Below, one piece after another: positions 43,558 to 53,667 of a DNA stretch of 64,000 nt (its first letter is position 1; every line of letters starts with the position of its first letter). Both the position numbers and the translations under genes were made by a program. The stretch is from NCBI RefSeq assembly GCF_014640815.1, contig NZ_BMHM01000001.1, positions 780,876 to 844,875 of the forward strand. The letters are read 5' to 3'. This DNA is from Vreelandella lutescens. Its GTDB lineage: Bacteria; Pseudomonadota; Gammaproteobacteria; Pseudomonadales; Halomonadaceae. Under the pieces are notes generated by a model. It saw only the letters and a program-made list of their open reading frames with translations, did not search any database and was not told the DNA's origin.

Positions 43558-44781
43558 TTATACATAGAAGTCGAGATCTTCTTGGCGTTTCAGCAGATCG
43601 CGAATCGTATGCGCATCGTCGCCTTTAAAGTAGATCAACCCCCAGTGAGTACCAAACGCTGTCCGTTTGGTGACCGTTTCTTCAACGGGCGAGGTCAGTT
43701 CGTGGGACTCGAAGTAAGGGTGATCTTCGGTCTCTTCTGGAATTTCCAGGCGGCTTACCACGCGGCGGCGCGGGTACACACCAAAGCAGCCAGCGAAGCC
43801 GTTGGCATCGACGACCTCTTTCGGGAAGAACTCAGCCACTTCTTCTTTGGTGCTTTTCGGGTCGAACACCAGCATAGAGGCCTGATAGGCATTAAAGCCG
43901 TAAACACGCTCCAGCAGTTCAAACACCTTGAAGCCCGGCGGACGATAGGCGACTTCGCCAAAGTACATCTCACCGTCGCTGGTGACGAAGTACTCGGGGT
44001 GAATCAGGCCAAACTCGATATCGAACGCTTTGATCAATTTCTCGATCTGAGCGGTGATCTGCTCACGGTATTTTTCAAGTTCGGGCGACGCCGGAACGAA
44101 CACTGAGTAGCCTAGCGTGACGTACTCTGAAATATTCAGGAAGGCGATTTTACCGTCGTGAATCCACGCTTCTACTGCAAATTCCCAGCCATCCAGGTGA
44201 GATTCCATCAGGACAGGAAACTCTTCATCTGGAATCATATCGACTTCATCAGGCGTACGGATGACCCGGTGGCCGAGGCAGCCTGCTTTATCAAACGCCT
44301 TCAGGTGAATGGGGTCATTGGGGTCGCCATCAAGTTTCAGCAGTGTCTGGTTGACCCGTTTGAGGAAGCGAATGACGTCTTCTTTGTCGTGGGCTTCTTC
44401 AAAAATGCCAACACGAATACCACCGAGCTGGGCGCGGCGCTTCATGAGTGCCTTATCGCGCAGTAGCAGCGATTGACCGTAAAGGCGCGGGTTGTCCAGC
44501 AGCACTGAGTTGATTGCCCCTGCCCACTCAACGGTTTCCTCAAACAGAGGGATCGCCACATCAACGCCTTTCTCTTTCAGCGTTTCTGCAATCTCAATAG
44601 AGCGATCATTTAGGCGCTCAAAGTTCCAAGGCACATAGGGAATGTCGTGTTTTTGGCAGTATTCTTCCGCCCAGTCGGGTGCAACCACGATGTAGCGACG
44701 GTCAAAGTTTTCCGCGGCTTCGATCGCGTTGAGGCTCCAGCCTAATAGGGCGATATAGCCCTTATTGGGATCCTTTTGCAT
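43558..44781 (-). CDS. ATP-grasp domain ligase-like protein
   Basis: A 407-residue protein with the three-part ATP-grasp layout: an N-terminal alpha/beta domain (YIALLGWSLNAIEAAENFDRRYIVVAPDW), a middle nucleotide-binding part with HLKAFDKAGCLGHRVIRTPDEV and VLMESHLDGWEFAVEAWIHDG, and a C-terminal metal/ATP motif (MYFGEVAYRPPGFKVFELLERVYG). Such enzymes join a carboxylate to an amine or thiol using ATP. The substrate is unknown. GGAG lies eight bases before the start. Operon with the Cys/His/Asn protein; an 11-bp inverted repeat sits upstream. Confidence 0.85.
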   Translation of the reverse strand: MQKDPNKGYIALLGWSLNAIEAAENFDRRYIVVAPDWAEEYCQKHDIPYVPWNFERLNDRSIEIAETLKEKGVDVAIPLFEETVEWAGAINSVLLDNPRLYGQSLLLRDKALMKRRAQLGGIRVGIFEEAHDKEDVIRFLKRVNQTLLKLDGDPNDPIHLKAFDKAGCLGHRVIRTPDEVDMIPDEEFPVLMESHLDGWEFAVEAWIHDGKIAFLNISEYVTLGYSVFVPASPELEKYREQITAQIEKLIKAFDIEFGLIHPEYFVTSDGEMYFGEVAYRPPGFKVFELLERVYGFNAYQASMLVFDPKSTKEEVAEFFPKEVVDANGFAGCFGVYPRRRVVSRLEIPEETEDHPYFESHELTSPVEETVTKRTAFGTHWGLIYFKGDDAHTIRDLLKRQEDLDFYV

Positions 44782-44896
44782 GATGTTGACTCCTATGGGG
44801 TGATGAATGGTCTTGCCAATTACTCACTTCACCATACACGACCTGAACCGTCCTGGGCTAATTAGCACCCTCTGAAGCGAAAATGGCAGGGAATTC

Positions 44897-44927
44897 GCTC
44901 CCTTTAGCGATGTCTTCTAAAGGGAGC
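44897..44927. promoter_or_regulatory. Perfect 11-bp inverted repeat upstream of the ATP-grasp operon
   Basis: GCTCCCTTTAG (44897-44907) and CTAAAGGGAGC (44917-44927) are exact reverse complements with a 9-base spacer. No T-run follows on either strand, so it is not a terminator. It lies in the 210-base divergent region between the ATP-grasp and DUF1820 genes and may be an operator or an RNA structure. Confidence 0.45.
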
Positions 44928-44991
44928 CCCCTGAGTATGGTAGGCTTGGCAGCTAAACGTTACGTTCAAATGGCAAGAGGAATAGGCCAAG

Positions 44992-45321
44992 ATGGCGGCC
45001 AAGCCGATCTACCGTGTGGTGGTTCACCAGCAGGGTGAAATTTGGGATTTATACGTTCGTGAGATCTTTCAAAGCGAACTCTGGGGCTTTATTGAAGTCG
45101 AGGAGTTTGTCTTTGACGATGCGTCGCGGGTGGTGGTGGATCCAGGAGCGGAAAAACTGCAGCGAACCTTTGAGGGCGTCAAACGCAGCTACCTGCCTCT
45201 TAACGCCATTGTGCGGATTGATGAGGTAGAGCGTGAGGGGCCATTAAAAGCCGTTAAAAGTGATGCCCGCGTCGCAGAGTTTCCTCGTCCCTTCCCGTTA
45301 CCGCCCCGCGGGGAAGGGTAA
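44992..45321 (+). CDS. DUF1820-family protein
   Basis: A 109-residue soluble protein with YRVVVHQQGEIWDLYVREIFQSELWGFIEVEEFVF and RSYLPLNAIVRIDEVEREG, diagnostic of DUF1820, a small family of gammaproteobacteria with no assigned role. The C-terminal tail is Pro-rich (PRPFPLPPRGEG) and may be variable. AAGAGG lies upstream of the start. Confidence 0.88.
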   Translation: MAAKPIYRVVVHQQGEIWDLYVREIFQSELWGFIEVEEFVFDDASRVVVDPGAEKLQRTFEGVKRSYLPLNAIVRIDEVEREGPLKAVKSDARVAEFPRPFPLPPRGEG

Positions 45322-45353
45322 GCGCTTAAGACATGCGCAACGCTTTGAGCGAC

Positions 45354-45387
45354 ACGCGCGGTGGCTTCGTCGGCTGCGCGCGTTTTT
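45354..45387 (+). terminator. Candidate terminator after the DUF1820 gene
   Basis: ACGCGCG (45354-45360) pairs with CGCGCGT (45377-45383) around a 16-base loop, directly followed by TTTT. The long loop makes it weaker than the others in this window. Confidence 0.5.
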
Positions 45388-45406
45388 ATGATCAGGACAT
45401 GACGTC

Positions 45407-46042
45407 ATGCAAGTAGAAAAAATTCGTAGTAATTGTTATGCCGCCGCTTTTGGTGTGCTGTTAAGTGTCAGTGGCCAAGCAGCGTTTGCTCAATCCGATA
45501 GCCAAGCCTGGGTCAGCGATGAGCTAAGTACCTACGTGCGCAGCGGACCGACAGATGGCTATCGCATTGTGGGAACACTCAATGCAGGCGAGCAGGTAGA
45601 CGTGCTGGAAACCAGTGGTGACTACACCCGGGTACGCAGCAATAGCGGCGATACCGTTTGGGTGCTCAGTAATGAGATTCAGCAAACCCCCAGTGCCCGC
45701 CAGCAGCTACCGGAACTACAGGCGCAAGTAGAAGAGCTGACCCAAGAGCTTGACGGTATTAACGATACTTGGGAGCAGCGAGTCTCTTCTATGACCGAAA
45801 CGCTCGATGTTCGCGAGCAGCGTATCGCAGACCTGGAAGCGAGAAATCTCGAGTTGGATAACGAGGCAGAGCAGTCTCGCCAGCAGGTGAGAGCGCTGCA
45901 AGCACGTCTCGATACTCAAGAAGAAGACCTCTTGATGCGCTACTTTATGTACGGTGGCGGTGTGGCGGGTGCGGGTCTGTTGGTGGGGTTGATTGTGCCG
46001 CACTTGCCGCGTCGTCGTAAAAAGCGTGATCGCTGGTTCTAA
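45407..46042 (+). CDS. SH3-domain membrane protein, TIGR04211/YgiM type
   Basis: A 211-residue envelope protein: a signal peptide (QAAFAQSDSQ), a bacterial SH3 domain (about 30-90, WVSDELSTYVRSGPTDGYRIVGTLNAG), a coiled coil of about 95 residues, and a C-terminal membrane helix followed by a basic end (AGAGLLVGLIVPHLPRRRKKR). This is the architecture of E. coli YgiM. It probably sits in the periplasm, tethered to the inner membrane; role unknown, perhaps in cell wall or signalling. Confidence 0.88.
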   Translation: MQVEKIRSNCYAAAFGVLLSVSGQAAFAQSDSQAWVSDELSTYVRSGPTDGYRIVGTLNAGEQVDVLETSGDYTRVRSNSGDTVWVLSNEIQQTPSARQQLPELQAQVEELTQELDGINDTWEQRVSSMTETLDVREQRIADLEARNLELDNEAEQSRQQVRALQARLDTQEEDLLMRYFMYGGGVAGAGLLVGLIVPHLPRRRKKRDRWF

Positions 46043-46089
46043 GCATTTGGCAGTGGCGTAGCAGCGCAAAGTAGACGAGAGGTTAGCCG

Positions 46090-46722
46090 ATGGATAATCC
46101 CTGGCGGCAGCGTTGGCAAGAGGGCCGTATTGGCTTTCACTTGGAAAGTACCCATCCGGCATTGCAGCAGCACTGGCCAACATTGGGCGTCGCTGACAGA
46201 GCCAAAGTGCTCGTGCCGTTGTGTGGCAAAAGCTTGGATATGCGCTGGCTGGCGGATCAAGGCCACCCCGTGTTGGGCATTGAGCTTGCCCCAGAGGCTA
46301 TTGAGCAGTTTTTGGCCCAGCGTAATGGCGGCGTGTCCCGGTATACTCAGGCAGGTTTTGATGTGTCCCGCCAGGGTAACGTGGAGCTATGGTGCGGCGA
46401 TTTCTTTCACCTGCATATTCAGCAGGCGGAGGAAGTCGAGGCTTTCTATGATCGTGCCTCGCTGATTGCGCTGCCACCCGCGACCCGTGAGCGCTACGCC
46501 TTTCATTTGGCGCAGCTGGTGCCGCCGGGGGCAAAAGGGCTGTTGGTAGGGCTGACTCATGGTGATGGCGATGCAGGCCCACCCTTTAGCGTGCCCGATG
46601 AGGAAATTGAGCGTCTGATGACGCCCAACTTCCGTATCGAACGACTCGCTCACTTACCTGCTGATGCCCGTGGTCGCAGTGAGAGCATTTGGGCGCTTGA
46701 ACGCCGCGGGCCACGAGTTTAA
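46090..46722 (+). CDS. tpm: Thiopurine S-methyltransferase
   Basis: SAM-dependent methyltransferase of 210 residues, of the bacterial TPMT family linked to methylation of thiopurines and of selenium or tellurium compounds. W(R/Q)RWQEGRIGFH, KVLVPLCGKSLDMRWLADQGH, GIELAPEAIEQF and FYDRASLIALPPATRERY are all family signatures. Its end overlaps by a few bases the stop of the convergent lipoprotein gene. Confidence 0.95.
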   Translation: MDNPWRQRWQEGRIGFHLESTHPALQQHWPTLGVADRAKVLVPLCGKSLDMRWLADQGHPVLGIELAPEAIEQFLAQRNGGVSRYTQAGFDVSRQGNVELWCGDFFHLHIQQAEEVEAFYDRASLIALPPATRERYAFHLAQLVPPGAKGLLVGLTHGDGDAGPPFSVPDEEIERLMTPNFRIERLAHLPADARGRSESIWALERRGPRV

Positions 46723-47312
46723 CGAGCGAGCAGTCGACCAAGCTCTGGGTCGTTGAACGCTCGATTTAAGCCATCGCTCAATAGATCATTCAACATGCGT
46801 GTATTAGCATCTTCGCCCGGTTTAAGCGCATAGCCTTGGGTGCGGCGAGATGTGTAGGTACCGGTATACGTTGTGCCCTGGTTCTGAGCGATGGCCCGGA
46901 AAACCCCTTCAATACGCGCTTCGTCAATCAGCGGCTGCCCGCTGTCACCACGGCCATAATCTAGGCTGGCAAGTTCTAGCGTCAAACTAGGGCGGCCTTG
47001 GGCAACCTCACGAGTGGGCGTAAAGCCCATGTCACGCGCGGCGCGCTCAGCTTCGGCTTGCAACTGTGGGATCAATTCATGGCTGCTGACGGTGATCTGC
47101 GCAGTAGACATGTTGCCGCCCGTACGCGTACCAATCACTTCGCTAGGCCGAGCATCAACGGCCACCACGGTGACCTGTTGGCCTGAGCCTGTTTGCGGCA
47201 CGTTGGCGCTACGGGTGGGGTTTAGCTGTAAATATTGGGGGCTTGCGCAGCCTACTAGTAGCACCGTGGCTAGCAGCGCACCTGATGCGCGTAAAAAGTG
47301 ACGCCGACGCAT
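46719..47312 (-). CDS. YajG-like lipoprotein
   Basis: About 197 residues with a twin-Arg-like start MRRRHFLRASGALLATVLLVGC whose lipobox LVGC predicts an outer-membrane lipoprotein. The mature region fits the YajG family (PQYLQLNPTRS, VTVVAVDARPSEVIGTR). Function unknown. The start at 47312 is set by GGAGAG. It may be regulated with the cys genes on the same strand, but a gap of about 125 bases separates them. Confidence 0.82.
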   Translation of the reverse strand: MRRRHFLRASGALLATVLLVGCASPQYLQLNPTRSANVPQTGSGQQVTVVAVDARPSEVIGTRTGGNMSTAQITVSSHELIPQLQAEAERAARDMGFTPTREVAQGRPSLTLELASLDYGRGDSGQPLIDEARIEGVFRAIAQNQGTTYTGTYTSRRTQGYALKPGEDANTRMLNDLLSDGLNRAFNDPELGRLLAR

Positions 47313-47437
47313 AAAACTCTCCGCAATCATCGTGGTTGAACGGGATAAATACCTGTCGCAACAAGGCATTGAGGGTGAAAGCCCCGAGTGTGAAGGCACC
47401 AGTATAGCTCTGTGCCGATGCGTGAAGCCAGCAGCGG

Positions 47438-48532
47438 CTAAGCCACGCGTGCCTGCTGTTCAGGTGTTTTAGCGTCTTCTTTAAAGCGATGCCACTGGCG
47501 CGGATGGGCAAACAAACGCTGCCCCCGGCGCATGTGCAGGCGCTCGAAATCAGCGTGACGGACGGTCGCCTGCCAGGGCTTCGCCAGCCAGTCGGCTTCT
47601 AGCTCTACACGCACTTCGGCACCGACCGGGGAGATAGCGGTAATCGTCACCGGCAGATGGCTTTCAGGGCTGGGTTCTTCCGCCAACCGCACCTCATGAG
47701 GGCGCAGCAGCAGCTCTTCATCGCCATCGGGTAAATCCACGTTGAGGTGCGCATCGCCGCAGGTCAGCACGCCATCGCGAACGCGGCCCTCCAAGTGGTT
47801 CACATCGCCCAAGAACTCAAACACAAAGCGGTTCTTCGGCGCACGGTAAAGGGTGTCTGGTGTGTCGATTTGCTCTATGCGGCCATTGCTCATCACCACC
47901 ACGCGGTCAGAAAGCTCCAGCGCTTCTTCCTGGTCGTGGGTGACGAACACGCTGGTGAAGTTCAGCTCGTCGTGCAGGCGACGCAGCCAGCGGCGAAGGT
48001 CTTGGCGAACCTTGGCATCCAACGCCCCAAACGGCTCATCCAACAGCAGGACGTCAGGCTCTACAGCAAGCGCGCGAGCCAGCGATACGCGCTGCTGTTG
48101 CCCGCCCGAGAGCTGGGCAGGCAAGCGATTCGCCAAGTGCTGCAACTGAACCATTTCCAGCAGCCTAAACACCCGTGCACGAATTTCACCACTGGAAGGG
48201 CGACGCTTTTTCGGCATCACGGTGAGGCCAAAGGCTACGTTGTCGTAAACGCTCATATGGCGAAACAGCGCGTAGTGCTGAAAAACAAAGCCAATGCGGC
48301 GGTCACGCACGTGTACGTTGGTCACATCGCGGTCGCCAAACAGGATCTTGCCGGGCTGTGGGGAGCGGTCGGCGTTCTCCAAGCCAGCAATGATGCGCAG
48401 TAGGGTGGTTTTGCCTGAGCCAGAAGGCCCTAGCAACCCTACCAATTCGCCTTCGTGAATATCCAGGTTGATCGGTTCAAGGGCCTGGGTGTTGGCAAAG
48501 TGCTTGGCAATATTCTGTAAGCGAATACTCAT
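47438..48532 (-). CDS. cysA: Sulfate/thiosulfate ABC transporter ATPase CysA
   Basis: ATPase of the sulfate importer, 364 residues. Walker [29 protein letters not shown]-loop, [16 protein letters not shown] signature, [15 protein letters not shown]alker [13 protein letters not shown]-loop, then a C-terminal TOBE domain. The start ATG 48532 has GGGAGG upstream and shares ATGA with cysW. Last gene of cysT-cysW-cysA. Confidence 0.96.
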   Translation of the reverse strand: MSIRLQNIAKHFANTQALEPINLDIHEGELVGLLGPSGSGKTTLLRIIAGLENADRSPQPGKILFGDRDVTNVHVRDRRIGFVFQHYALFRHMSVYDNVAFGLTVMPKKRRPSSGEIRARVFRLLEMVQLQHLANRLPAQLSGGQQQRVSLARALAVEPDVLLLDEPFGALDAKVRQDLRRWLRRLHDELNFTSVFVTHDQEEALELSDRVVVMSNGRIEQIDTPDTLYRAPKNRFVFEFLGDVNHLEGRVRDGVLTCGDAHLNVDLPDGDEELLLRPHEVRLAEEPSPESHLPVTITAISPVGAEVRVELEADWLAKPWQATVRHADFERLHMRRGQRLFAHPRQWHRFKEDAKTPEQQARVA

Positions 48533-49356
48533 GAGAATGCCTCCCGGCGCGATGCGCGCCATTCCAGGCCTGCCTTGGCCGCAAGAGTTAACAGGGCAAT
48601 TAGGGCCAGCAGGGCGGCGCTCGCAAACGCACCCACGGCGTTGTAATCCTGATACAGCTGCTCAAGGTGCAGCGGTAGCGTATTGGTTTGCCCACGAATA
48701 GCCCCTGAGACAACCGAGACCGCGCCAAATTCACCTACTGCGCGGGCGTTGGTCAGGATAATGCCGTAAAGCAACGCCCAACGAATATTGGGTAGCGTGA
48801 CCCGCCAAAACGTCGTCCAGCCAGAAGCGCCCAGCGTCACCGCCGCTTCCTCCTCCCGAGAACCTTGGGCCTGCATGAGCGGAATTAGCTCCCGCGCCAC
48901 AAACGGGCAGGTCACGAAGATGGTCACCATTAAAATGCCCGGCCAGGCGAACATCAGTTGAATATCGTGGGTATCTAGCCAACTGCCAATCCAGCCGTTA
49001 CGGCCATACAGCAGTAAATAAATTAAGCCTGCGACCACTGGGGAGACGGCAAACGGAATATCAATCAACGTTTGCAGAATGCGCCGCCCAGGAAAGCTAA
49101 AGCGCGTCACTAGCCATGCCAGCGCGACGCCAAACACTAAGCAGATAGGGATGGTCATTAACGCAATGACCAGAGTCAGACCAATGGCGTGCAGGGTGAA
49201 CGTATTGCTGACGTTGGCCCAGAACACGGCCACACCCTGGGAAAACGCCTGAGCAAAAATAGCCACCAAAGGCAGCAGTAAGAAGAGCGCAGAAAGCAGT
49301 AGGGCTGCGCCAATTAATAAGCGCCGCACGATGGGCGCATCACCAATCCGACGCAT
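48529..49356 (-). CDS. cysW: Sulfate ABC transporter permease CysW
   Basis: Inner-membrane permease of 275 residues with six hydrophobic segments. The EAA loop is [31 protein letters not shown], and [25 protein letters not shown] is a CysW hallmark. The start overlaps the cysT stop by one base (TAATG). Confidence 0.96.
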   Translation of the reverse strand: MRRIGDAPIVRRLLIGAALLLSALFLLLPLVAIFAQAFSQGVAVFWANVSNTFTLHAIGLTLVIALMTIPICLVFGVALAWLVTRFSFPGRRILQTLIDIPFAVSPVVAGLIYLLLYGRNGWIGSWLDTHDIQLMFAWPGILMVTIFVTCPFVARELIPLMQAQGSREEEAAVTLGASGWTTFWRVTLPNIRWALLYGIILTNARAVGEFGAVSVVSGAIRGQTNTLPLHLEQLYQDYNAVGAFASAALLALIALLTLAAKAGLEWRASRREAFS

Positions 49357-50210
49357 TATCCTTTACCTCCGTGCAGACGACGCACAAAGCGGCCCTGCCA
49401 AATATTGATCGCGAGCAGCAACGCCAGCGAGACAAACAGTACGACCGACGCAATGGCAGACGCCCCCGCGTAGTCATACTCTTGTAGTTTGACGAAGATC
49501 ATCAGCGCAGTGATTTCGGTTTCGTAAGGCATATTGCCTGCGATAAAAATAATCGCCCCAAACTCACCTAATGAGCGCACAAAGGCAAGCCCGGTACCGG
49601 TCACGAGTGCTGGCCAAAGGTGCGGCATAATCACTCGACGAAACGCCACGCCATCGGTAGCACCCAGAGACATCGCGGCTTCGTCCACCTCAGCAGGCAA
49701 GTCTTCCAGCACGGGCTGCACCGTGCGCACCACGAAGGGAATACTGGTGAAGGCCATTGCTAGCGCAATTCCCACCCAGGTGTACGCCACTTGAAAGCCC
49801 ATGGGCTCAATAATGTTGCCTACCCAGCCGTTGCCCGCATAGAGCGTGGCCAGGGTAATGCCCGCGACAGCCGTAGGCAGGGCAAAAGGCAGGTCCATTA
49901 AGGCATCAAGCAGGCGTTTGCCAGGAAACTCATAGCGCACCAGCACCCAGGCTAGGAGCAGGCCAAACACCGCATTGACCAGTGCTGCCACCGCTGCCGC
50001 ACCAATGGTGACCATATAGCTGGCGACAACGCGGCCTTCGGTGATAATGGCAAAGTATTCGGCCAAGCTCAGGTTGGCCAGTTGGCCAAACAGCCCCGTA
50101 ATGGGGAGTAGCAGTACCAGCGAAATAAATAGCACGCTGATACCCATAGACAGGCCAAAACCCGGCAGCACGCGCGTGCTGCCGGATCGCCAAAATGCTA
50201 ATTGGCTCAT
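49356..50210 (-). CDS. cysT: Sulfate ABC transporter permease CysT (CysU)
   Basis: Partner permease of 284 residues: GFGLSMGISVLFISLVLLLPI opens the protein; the EAA loop is DEAAMSLGATDGVAFRRVIMPHLWPALVTG; RSLGEFGAIIFIAGNMPYETEI is typical of CysT. It follows the binding-protein gene by nine bases, so all four are co-transcribed. Confidence 0.96.
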   Translation of the reverse strand: MSQLAFWRSGSTRVLPGFGLSMGISVLFISLVLLLPITGLFGQLANLSLAEYFAIITEGRVVASYMVTIGAAAVAALVNAVFGLLLAWVLVRYEFPGKRLLDALMDLPFALPTAVAGITLATLYAGNGWVGNIIEPMGFQVAYTWVGIALAMAFTSIPFVVRTVQPVLEDLPAEVDEAAMSLGATDGVAFRRVIMPHLWPALVTGTGLAFVRSLGEFGAIIFIAGNMPYETEITALMIFVKLQEYDYAGASAIASVVLFVSLALLLAINIWQGRFVRRLHGGKG

Positions 50211-50219
50211 GGGGTTCCG

Positions 50220-51257
50220 TTAACGACGTTGCAGTTGATCAAGCAGAGCACCGCCTTCAAAGTGGTTCTCCATCGCTTCTTCCCAGCTACCAAATACGTC
50301 TTCTACTTCAAACAGCTCGGTGTCGGGGAACTGGTCGGCAAACTCTGCTACCACGGTCTCGTTGTGAACACGGTAGTTAAAGCCTGCCAGCTGACGCTGG
50401 GCATCTTCGCTATACAGGTACTCTAAGTAGCTTTGGGCTAAGTCGCTGTTGCCGTTACGTTCGGCGTTTTCACCCACGACCGCAACCGGGAACTCCGCCA
50501 GAATGCTGACCGGCGGGACAACCACTTCGTAGTCATCGCTGCCGTACTCGCTGCGGATGTTGTTCACTTCAGACTCAAAGCTGATCAGCACGTCGCCAAT
50601 GCCACGCTCGATAAAGCTGGTGGTGGCACCACGGCCGCCGGTGTCGAACACCGCTACATTGCGCAGGAAGGTGCGCATGAAGTCTTGAATTTGCTCTTCA
50701 TCACCGTCGAACTCATTCTCAGCGAAGCCCCAAGCAGCCAAGTAGGTGTAGCGGCCGTTACCGGAAGTTTTCGGGTTTGGGAAGACCATTTGCACGTCTT
50801 CTTTAACGAGGTCATCCCAGCTTTCGATACCTTTTGGGTTGCCCTTGCGTACCAAGAAGGCAGTCGTGGAGTAGTAGGGCGACGCGTTGTTCTCAAACGC
50901 ATCCTGCCAATCTTCCGCCACTAGGCCTGCATCGGCCAGTACTTGTACGTCGGTGACTTGGTTAAACGTCACTACGTCCGCACGCAGGCCCTGCATGATG
51001 GCGCGCGCCTGGGCAGAAGAGCCACCGTGGGACTGGCTGATAGCGATCTCTTCGCCATGCTCTTCTTCCCACCAGGCCTGGAACTCTGGGTTGATCGCGG
51101 CGAACAGCTCGCGGGCGATGTCATAGGAGGAGTTCAGCAGCTCACGCTCTTGAGCGACGGCAGCGCTGGAGAAGGTCATGCCGGAAACGGCGGTGCCCAC
51201 GGCAGCGGCGAGCAGGCTGCGGCGCAGGCCGGTACGGAAAGAGGAGGGTAGCGTCAT
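50220..51257 (-). CDS. Sulfate-binding periplasmic protein
   Basis: A 345-residue binding protein (Sbp/CysP family) with a signal ending [47 protein letters not shown] and [19 protein letters not shown] carry the sulfate-binding Ser/Gly residues. GGAG sits upstream of the start. First gene of the sulfate importer operon; the AT-rich 218 bases upstream presumably hold a CysB-controlled promoter, but I could not define the site. Confidence 0.94.
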   Translation of the reverse strand: MTLPSSFRTGLRRSLLAAAVGTAVSGMTFSSAAVAQERELLNSSYDIARELFAAINPEFQAWWEEEHGEEIAISQSHGGSSAQARAIMQGLRADVVTFNQVTDVQVLADAGLVAEDWQDAFENNASPYYSTTAFLVRKGNPKGIESWDDLVKEDVQMVFPNPKTSGNGRYTYLAAWGFAENEFDGDEEQIQDFMRTFLRNVAVFDTGGRGATTSFIERGIGDVLISFESEVNNIRSEYGSDDYEVVVPPVSILAEFPVAVVGENAERNGNSDLAQSYLEYLYSEDAQRQLAGFNYRVHNETVVAEFADQFPDTELFEVEDVFGSWEEAMENHFEGGALLDQLQRR

Positions 51258-51475
51258 TGTAGACTCCTTGATTCTGGGGGCGATTTAGTCGCGATGACGC
51301 TAAGGTTAAACCTAGGATTGTGGAATTACAATTGTGTTTTATATTCTATTTGGAAATATCTGTTTAAAAATATGCATGGGTGACAAGCATGCTGCACGAC
51401 CATCATGCGGAATAGGGCTTCGTGTGTGGCTCTGGTAAGATAGCGCCCTTATTTTTATTATCCGAGGTCCCATCC

Positions 51476-52174
51476 ATGAGCGCTGCACAGGATTTTTTGA
51501 TTGCCCCTTCAATACTCTCCGCTAACTTTGCGCGGCTGGGCGAGGAGGTCGACAACGTGCTGGCGGCCGGTGCCGATGTGGTTCACTTTGATGTGATGGA
51601 TAACCACTACGTGCCGAACCTGACCATTGGGCCGATGGTATGTAAGGCGCTGCGTGATCATGGCGTAACCGCACCGATTGATGTGCACCTGATGGTGAAG
51701 CCGGTGGATCGCATGATTAGCGATTTTATTGATGCCGGAGCCAGCTATATCACCTTCCACCCTGAAGCCTCTGAGCATATTGACCGCTCGCTGCAGCTGA
51801 TTCGGGACGGCGGCTGTAAAGCAGGGCTGGTGTTTAATCCGGCCACGCCGCTTTCGTATCTTGATTACGTGATGGATAAGGTCGACATGGTGCTGCTGAT
51901 GAGCGTCAACCCCGGCTTTGGCGGCCAGTCGTTTATCCCTGGCACGCTGGACAAGCTGCGCGAGGCACGGGCGCGTATCGACGCTTCGGGCTTGCCTATT
52001 CGCTTGGAGATCGATGGCGGCGTCAAAGTCGACAACATCGCCGATATCGCTGCCGCCGGAGCCGACACCTTTGTGGCAGGCTCGGCGATTTTTAATGCTC
52101 ATCAAGCGAATGACCCACACGGCTACGACAGCGTGATTCAGCGGATGCGCGCGGAGCTGGCCAAGGTTCGCTGA
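51476..52174 (+). CDS. rpe: Ribulose-phosphate 3-epimerase
   Basis: Pentose-phosphate enzyme interconverting ribulose 5- and xylulose 5-phosphate. The 232-residue TIM barrel has [35 protein letters not shown] (catalytic Asp and metal His), [21 protein letters not shown] and LEIDGGV. GAGG lies eight bases before ATG 51476; the frame extends upstream without supporting sequence. Confidence 0.97.
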   Translation: MSAAQDFLIAPSILSANFARLGEEVDNVLAAGADVVHFDVMDNHYVPNLTIGPMVCKALRDHGVTAPIDVHLMVKPVDRMISDFIDAGASYITFHPEASEHIDRSLQLIRDGGCKAGLVFNPATPLSYLDYVMDKVDMVLLMSVNPGFGGQSFIPGTLDKLREARARIDASGLPIRLEIDGGVKVDNIADIAAAGADTFVAGSAIFNAHQANDPHGYDSVIQRMRAELAKVR

Positions 52175-52201
52175 TACGGAGCGCAAGCTAAGACACAAGA
52201 G

Positions 52202-52222
52202 GGGCGGGCTAGTCTCCCGCCC
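52202..52222 (+). terminator. Terminator after rpe
   Basis: GGGCGGG (52202-52208) pairs with CCCGCCC (52216-52222) around a 7-base loop, followed by TTTG. It lies between convergent rpe and ndh. Confidence 0.7.
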
Positions 52223-52233
52223 TTTGCATGTCG

Positions 52234-53532
52234 TTAGTGCAGCTTCATACGTGGCTTGAGGTAGCGGTTCAGTTTGTCCACCAGCCAGGCAAGCCCGGTT
52301 TTTGGTGCACCGTGAATAGAGAGCTGATGCATGCGGTAGAGCGATGCATAGGCTTGGCGCGCAAGCCACCCTTCCAGGAACAGGCCGCGAGAGGCAGAGC
52401 TGCGCATGAGGTTACCTACCGCGTCGTAACGGGCCAGGGATACAAGCGAGCCGTGATCGCGATAGTGAAAGTCGCGCAGCGCCTTCTTCTCCAGGCAATG
52501 TTCCAGATTTTTGGCGAGTAACTTCGCCTGCTGATGGGCGGCCTGAGCGCGAGGCGGCACCGTTGCGTCATCGCCTTGGGGGCAGCTTGCGCAGTCTCCC
52601 ATTGCAAAAATATGCGGGTCGTCCACGCTTTGCAGCGTCTGTTTGACGTTAATCTGGTTGCGCTTATTGGTGCTTAGGCCAAGCTCAGTAAGAAACGGCG
52701 GTGCTTTAATGCCTGCTGCCCAGACGTTGAGGTCGGTTTCAATCACCTCTCCATCGCCTGTCACCAGCTGATACTCCTGAGCTTCTTGAATCGCCGTGCC
52801 CACATGCACGGAGACCCCCATACTCTCCAGTTCCTGCTGCACCGTTTGGCTAATGCGTTCAGATAAACCAGGAAGCAGTCGCGGCGCTGCTTCAATTAAA
52901 TGCACGCTGATCGTTTGATGGTCAACGGCCGTGACGCCATAGGCATTGAGCAGGCGCGAGGCGTCGAGTAACTCTGCTGAAAGCTCCACGCCTGTGGCAC
53001 CGCCACCCACAATCCCGATGGTGAGCTGAGTATGCTGGCGCAAATTGGGGTCGGTATAGCGCAAGAAGGTATTGATCATATCCCGCTGGAAGGCTTTGGC
53101 CTGTTGCGGGGAGTCAATGAAATGGCAGTGCTCGGCGACGCCTTGAGTACCAAAATCGTTAGAGATGCTACCAATTGCCAGCACTAAATAATCGTAGGTG
53201 AGCTGGCGGGCAGGTAATACTTCCATGCCATCGTCATCTTTAATAGGGGCTAGGTGTATGACCTTCTTCTCCCGATCCAGGCCGTTCAACGAGCCGCGCT
53301 GATACCGGTAGCAGTGTGCAGAGGAGTGTCCACGGTAATCCACTTCATCCATGCTGGAGTTCAGTACTCCGGTGGCAAGTTCGTGCAGCAGCGGTTTCCA
53401 AACATGGGTGGCGTTACGATCAAGCAGTACGATCTCTGCACGTTTTTTCTTGCCCAGCGTATGCCCTAGACGTGTGGCAAGGGCGAGACCGCCCGCGCCG
53501 CCGCCTACAATCACAATTCGGGGAATGCCCAT
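52234..53532 (-). CDS. ndh: Type II NADH dehydrogenase
   Basis: Single-subunit NADH:quinone oxidoreductase on the inner face of the membrane (432 residues; E. coli Ndh 434). The FAD loop is IVIVGGGAGGLALATRLG, the NADH loop GIVGGGATGVELSAEL, and IFAMGDCASCPQGDD is the second FAD motif. It feeds electrons to quinone without pumping protons. The start ATG 53532 is preceded by AAGGAG. Confidence 0.94.
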   Translation of the reverse strand: MGIPRIVIVGGGAGGLALATRLGHTLGKKKRAEIVLLDRNATHVWKPLLHELATGVLNSSMDEVDYRGHSSAHCYRYQRGSLNGLDREKKVIHLAPIKDDDGMEVLPARQLTYDYLVLAIGSISNDFGTQGVAEHCHFIDSPQQAKAFQRDMINTFLRYTDPNLRQHTQLTIGIVGGGATGVELSAELLDASRLLNAYGVTAVDHQTISVHLIEAAPRLLPGLSERISQTVQQELESMGVSVHVGTAIQEAQEYQLVTGDGEVIETDLNVWAAGIKAPPFLTELGLSTNKRNQINVKQTLQSVDDPHIFAMGDCASCPQGDDATVPPRAQAAHQQAKLLAKNLEHCLEKKALRDFHYRDHGSLVSLARYDAVGNLMRSSASRGLFLEGWLARQAYASLYRMHQLSIHGAPKTGLAWLVDKLNRYLKPRMKLH

Positions 53533-53667
53533 TACTTTCTCCTTGGCGAATATAGCCACAGCATAGATCGTTCTGCGCTGTCTGACGAAGGTCGAAGCAG
53601 GTAAGATTTGCTAATGAATCAACATTGTTGTGAACCGACAGCTCACATGCATAAGCGAGGCCATAGC

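Noticed and set aside
51509..52369. Long minus-strand frame across rpe
   Set aside because: Covers a complete epimerase gene on the other strand and no family features are visible in the product.
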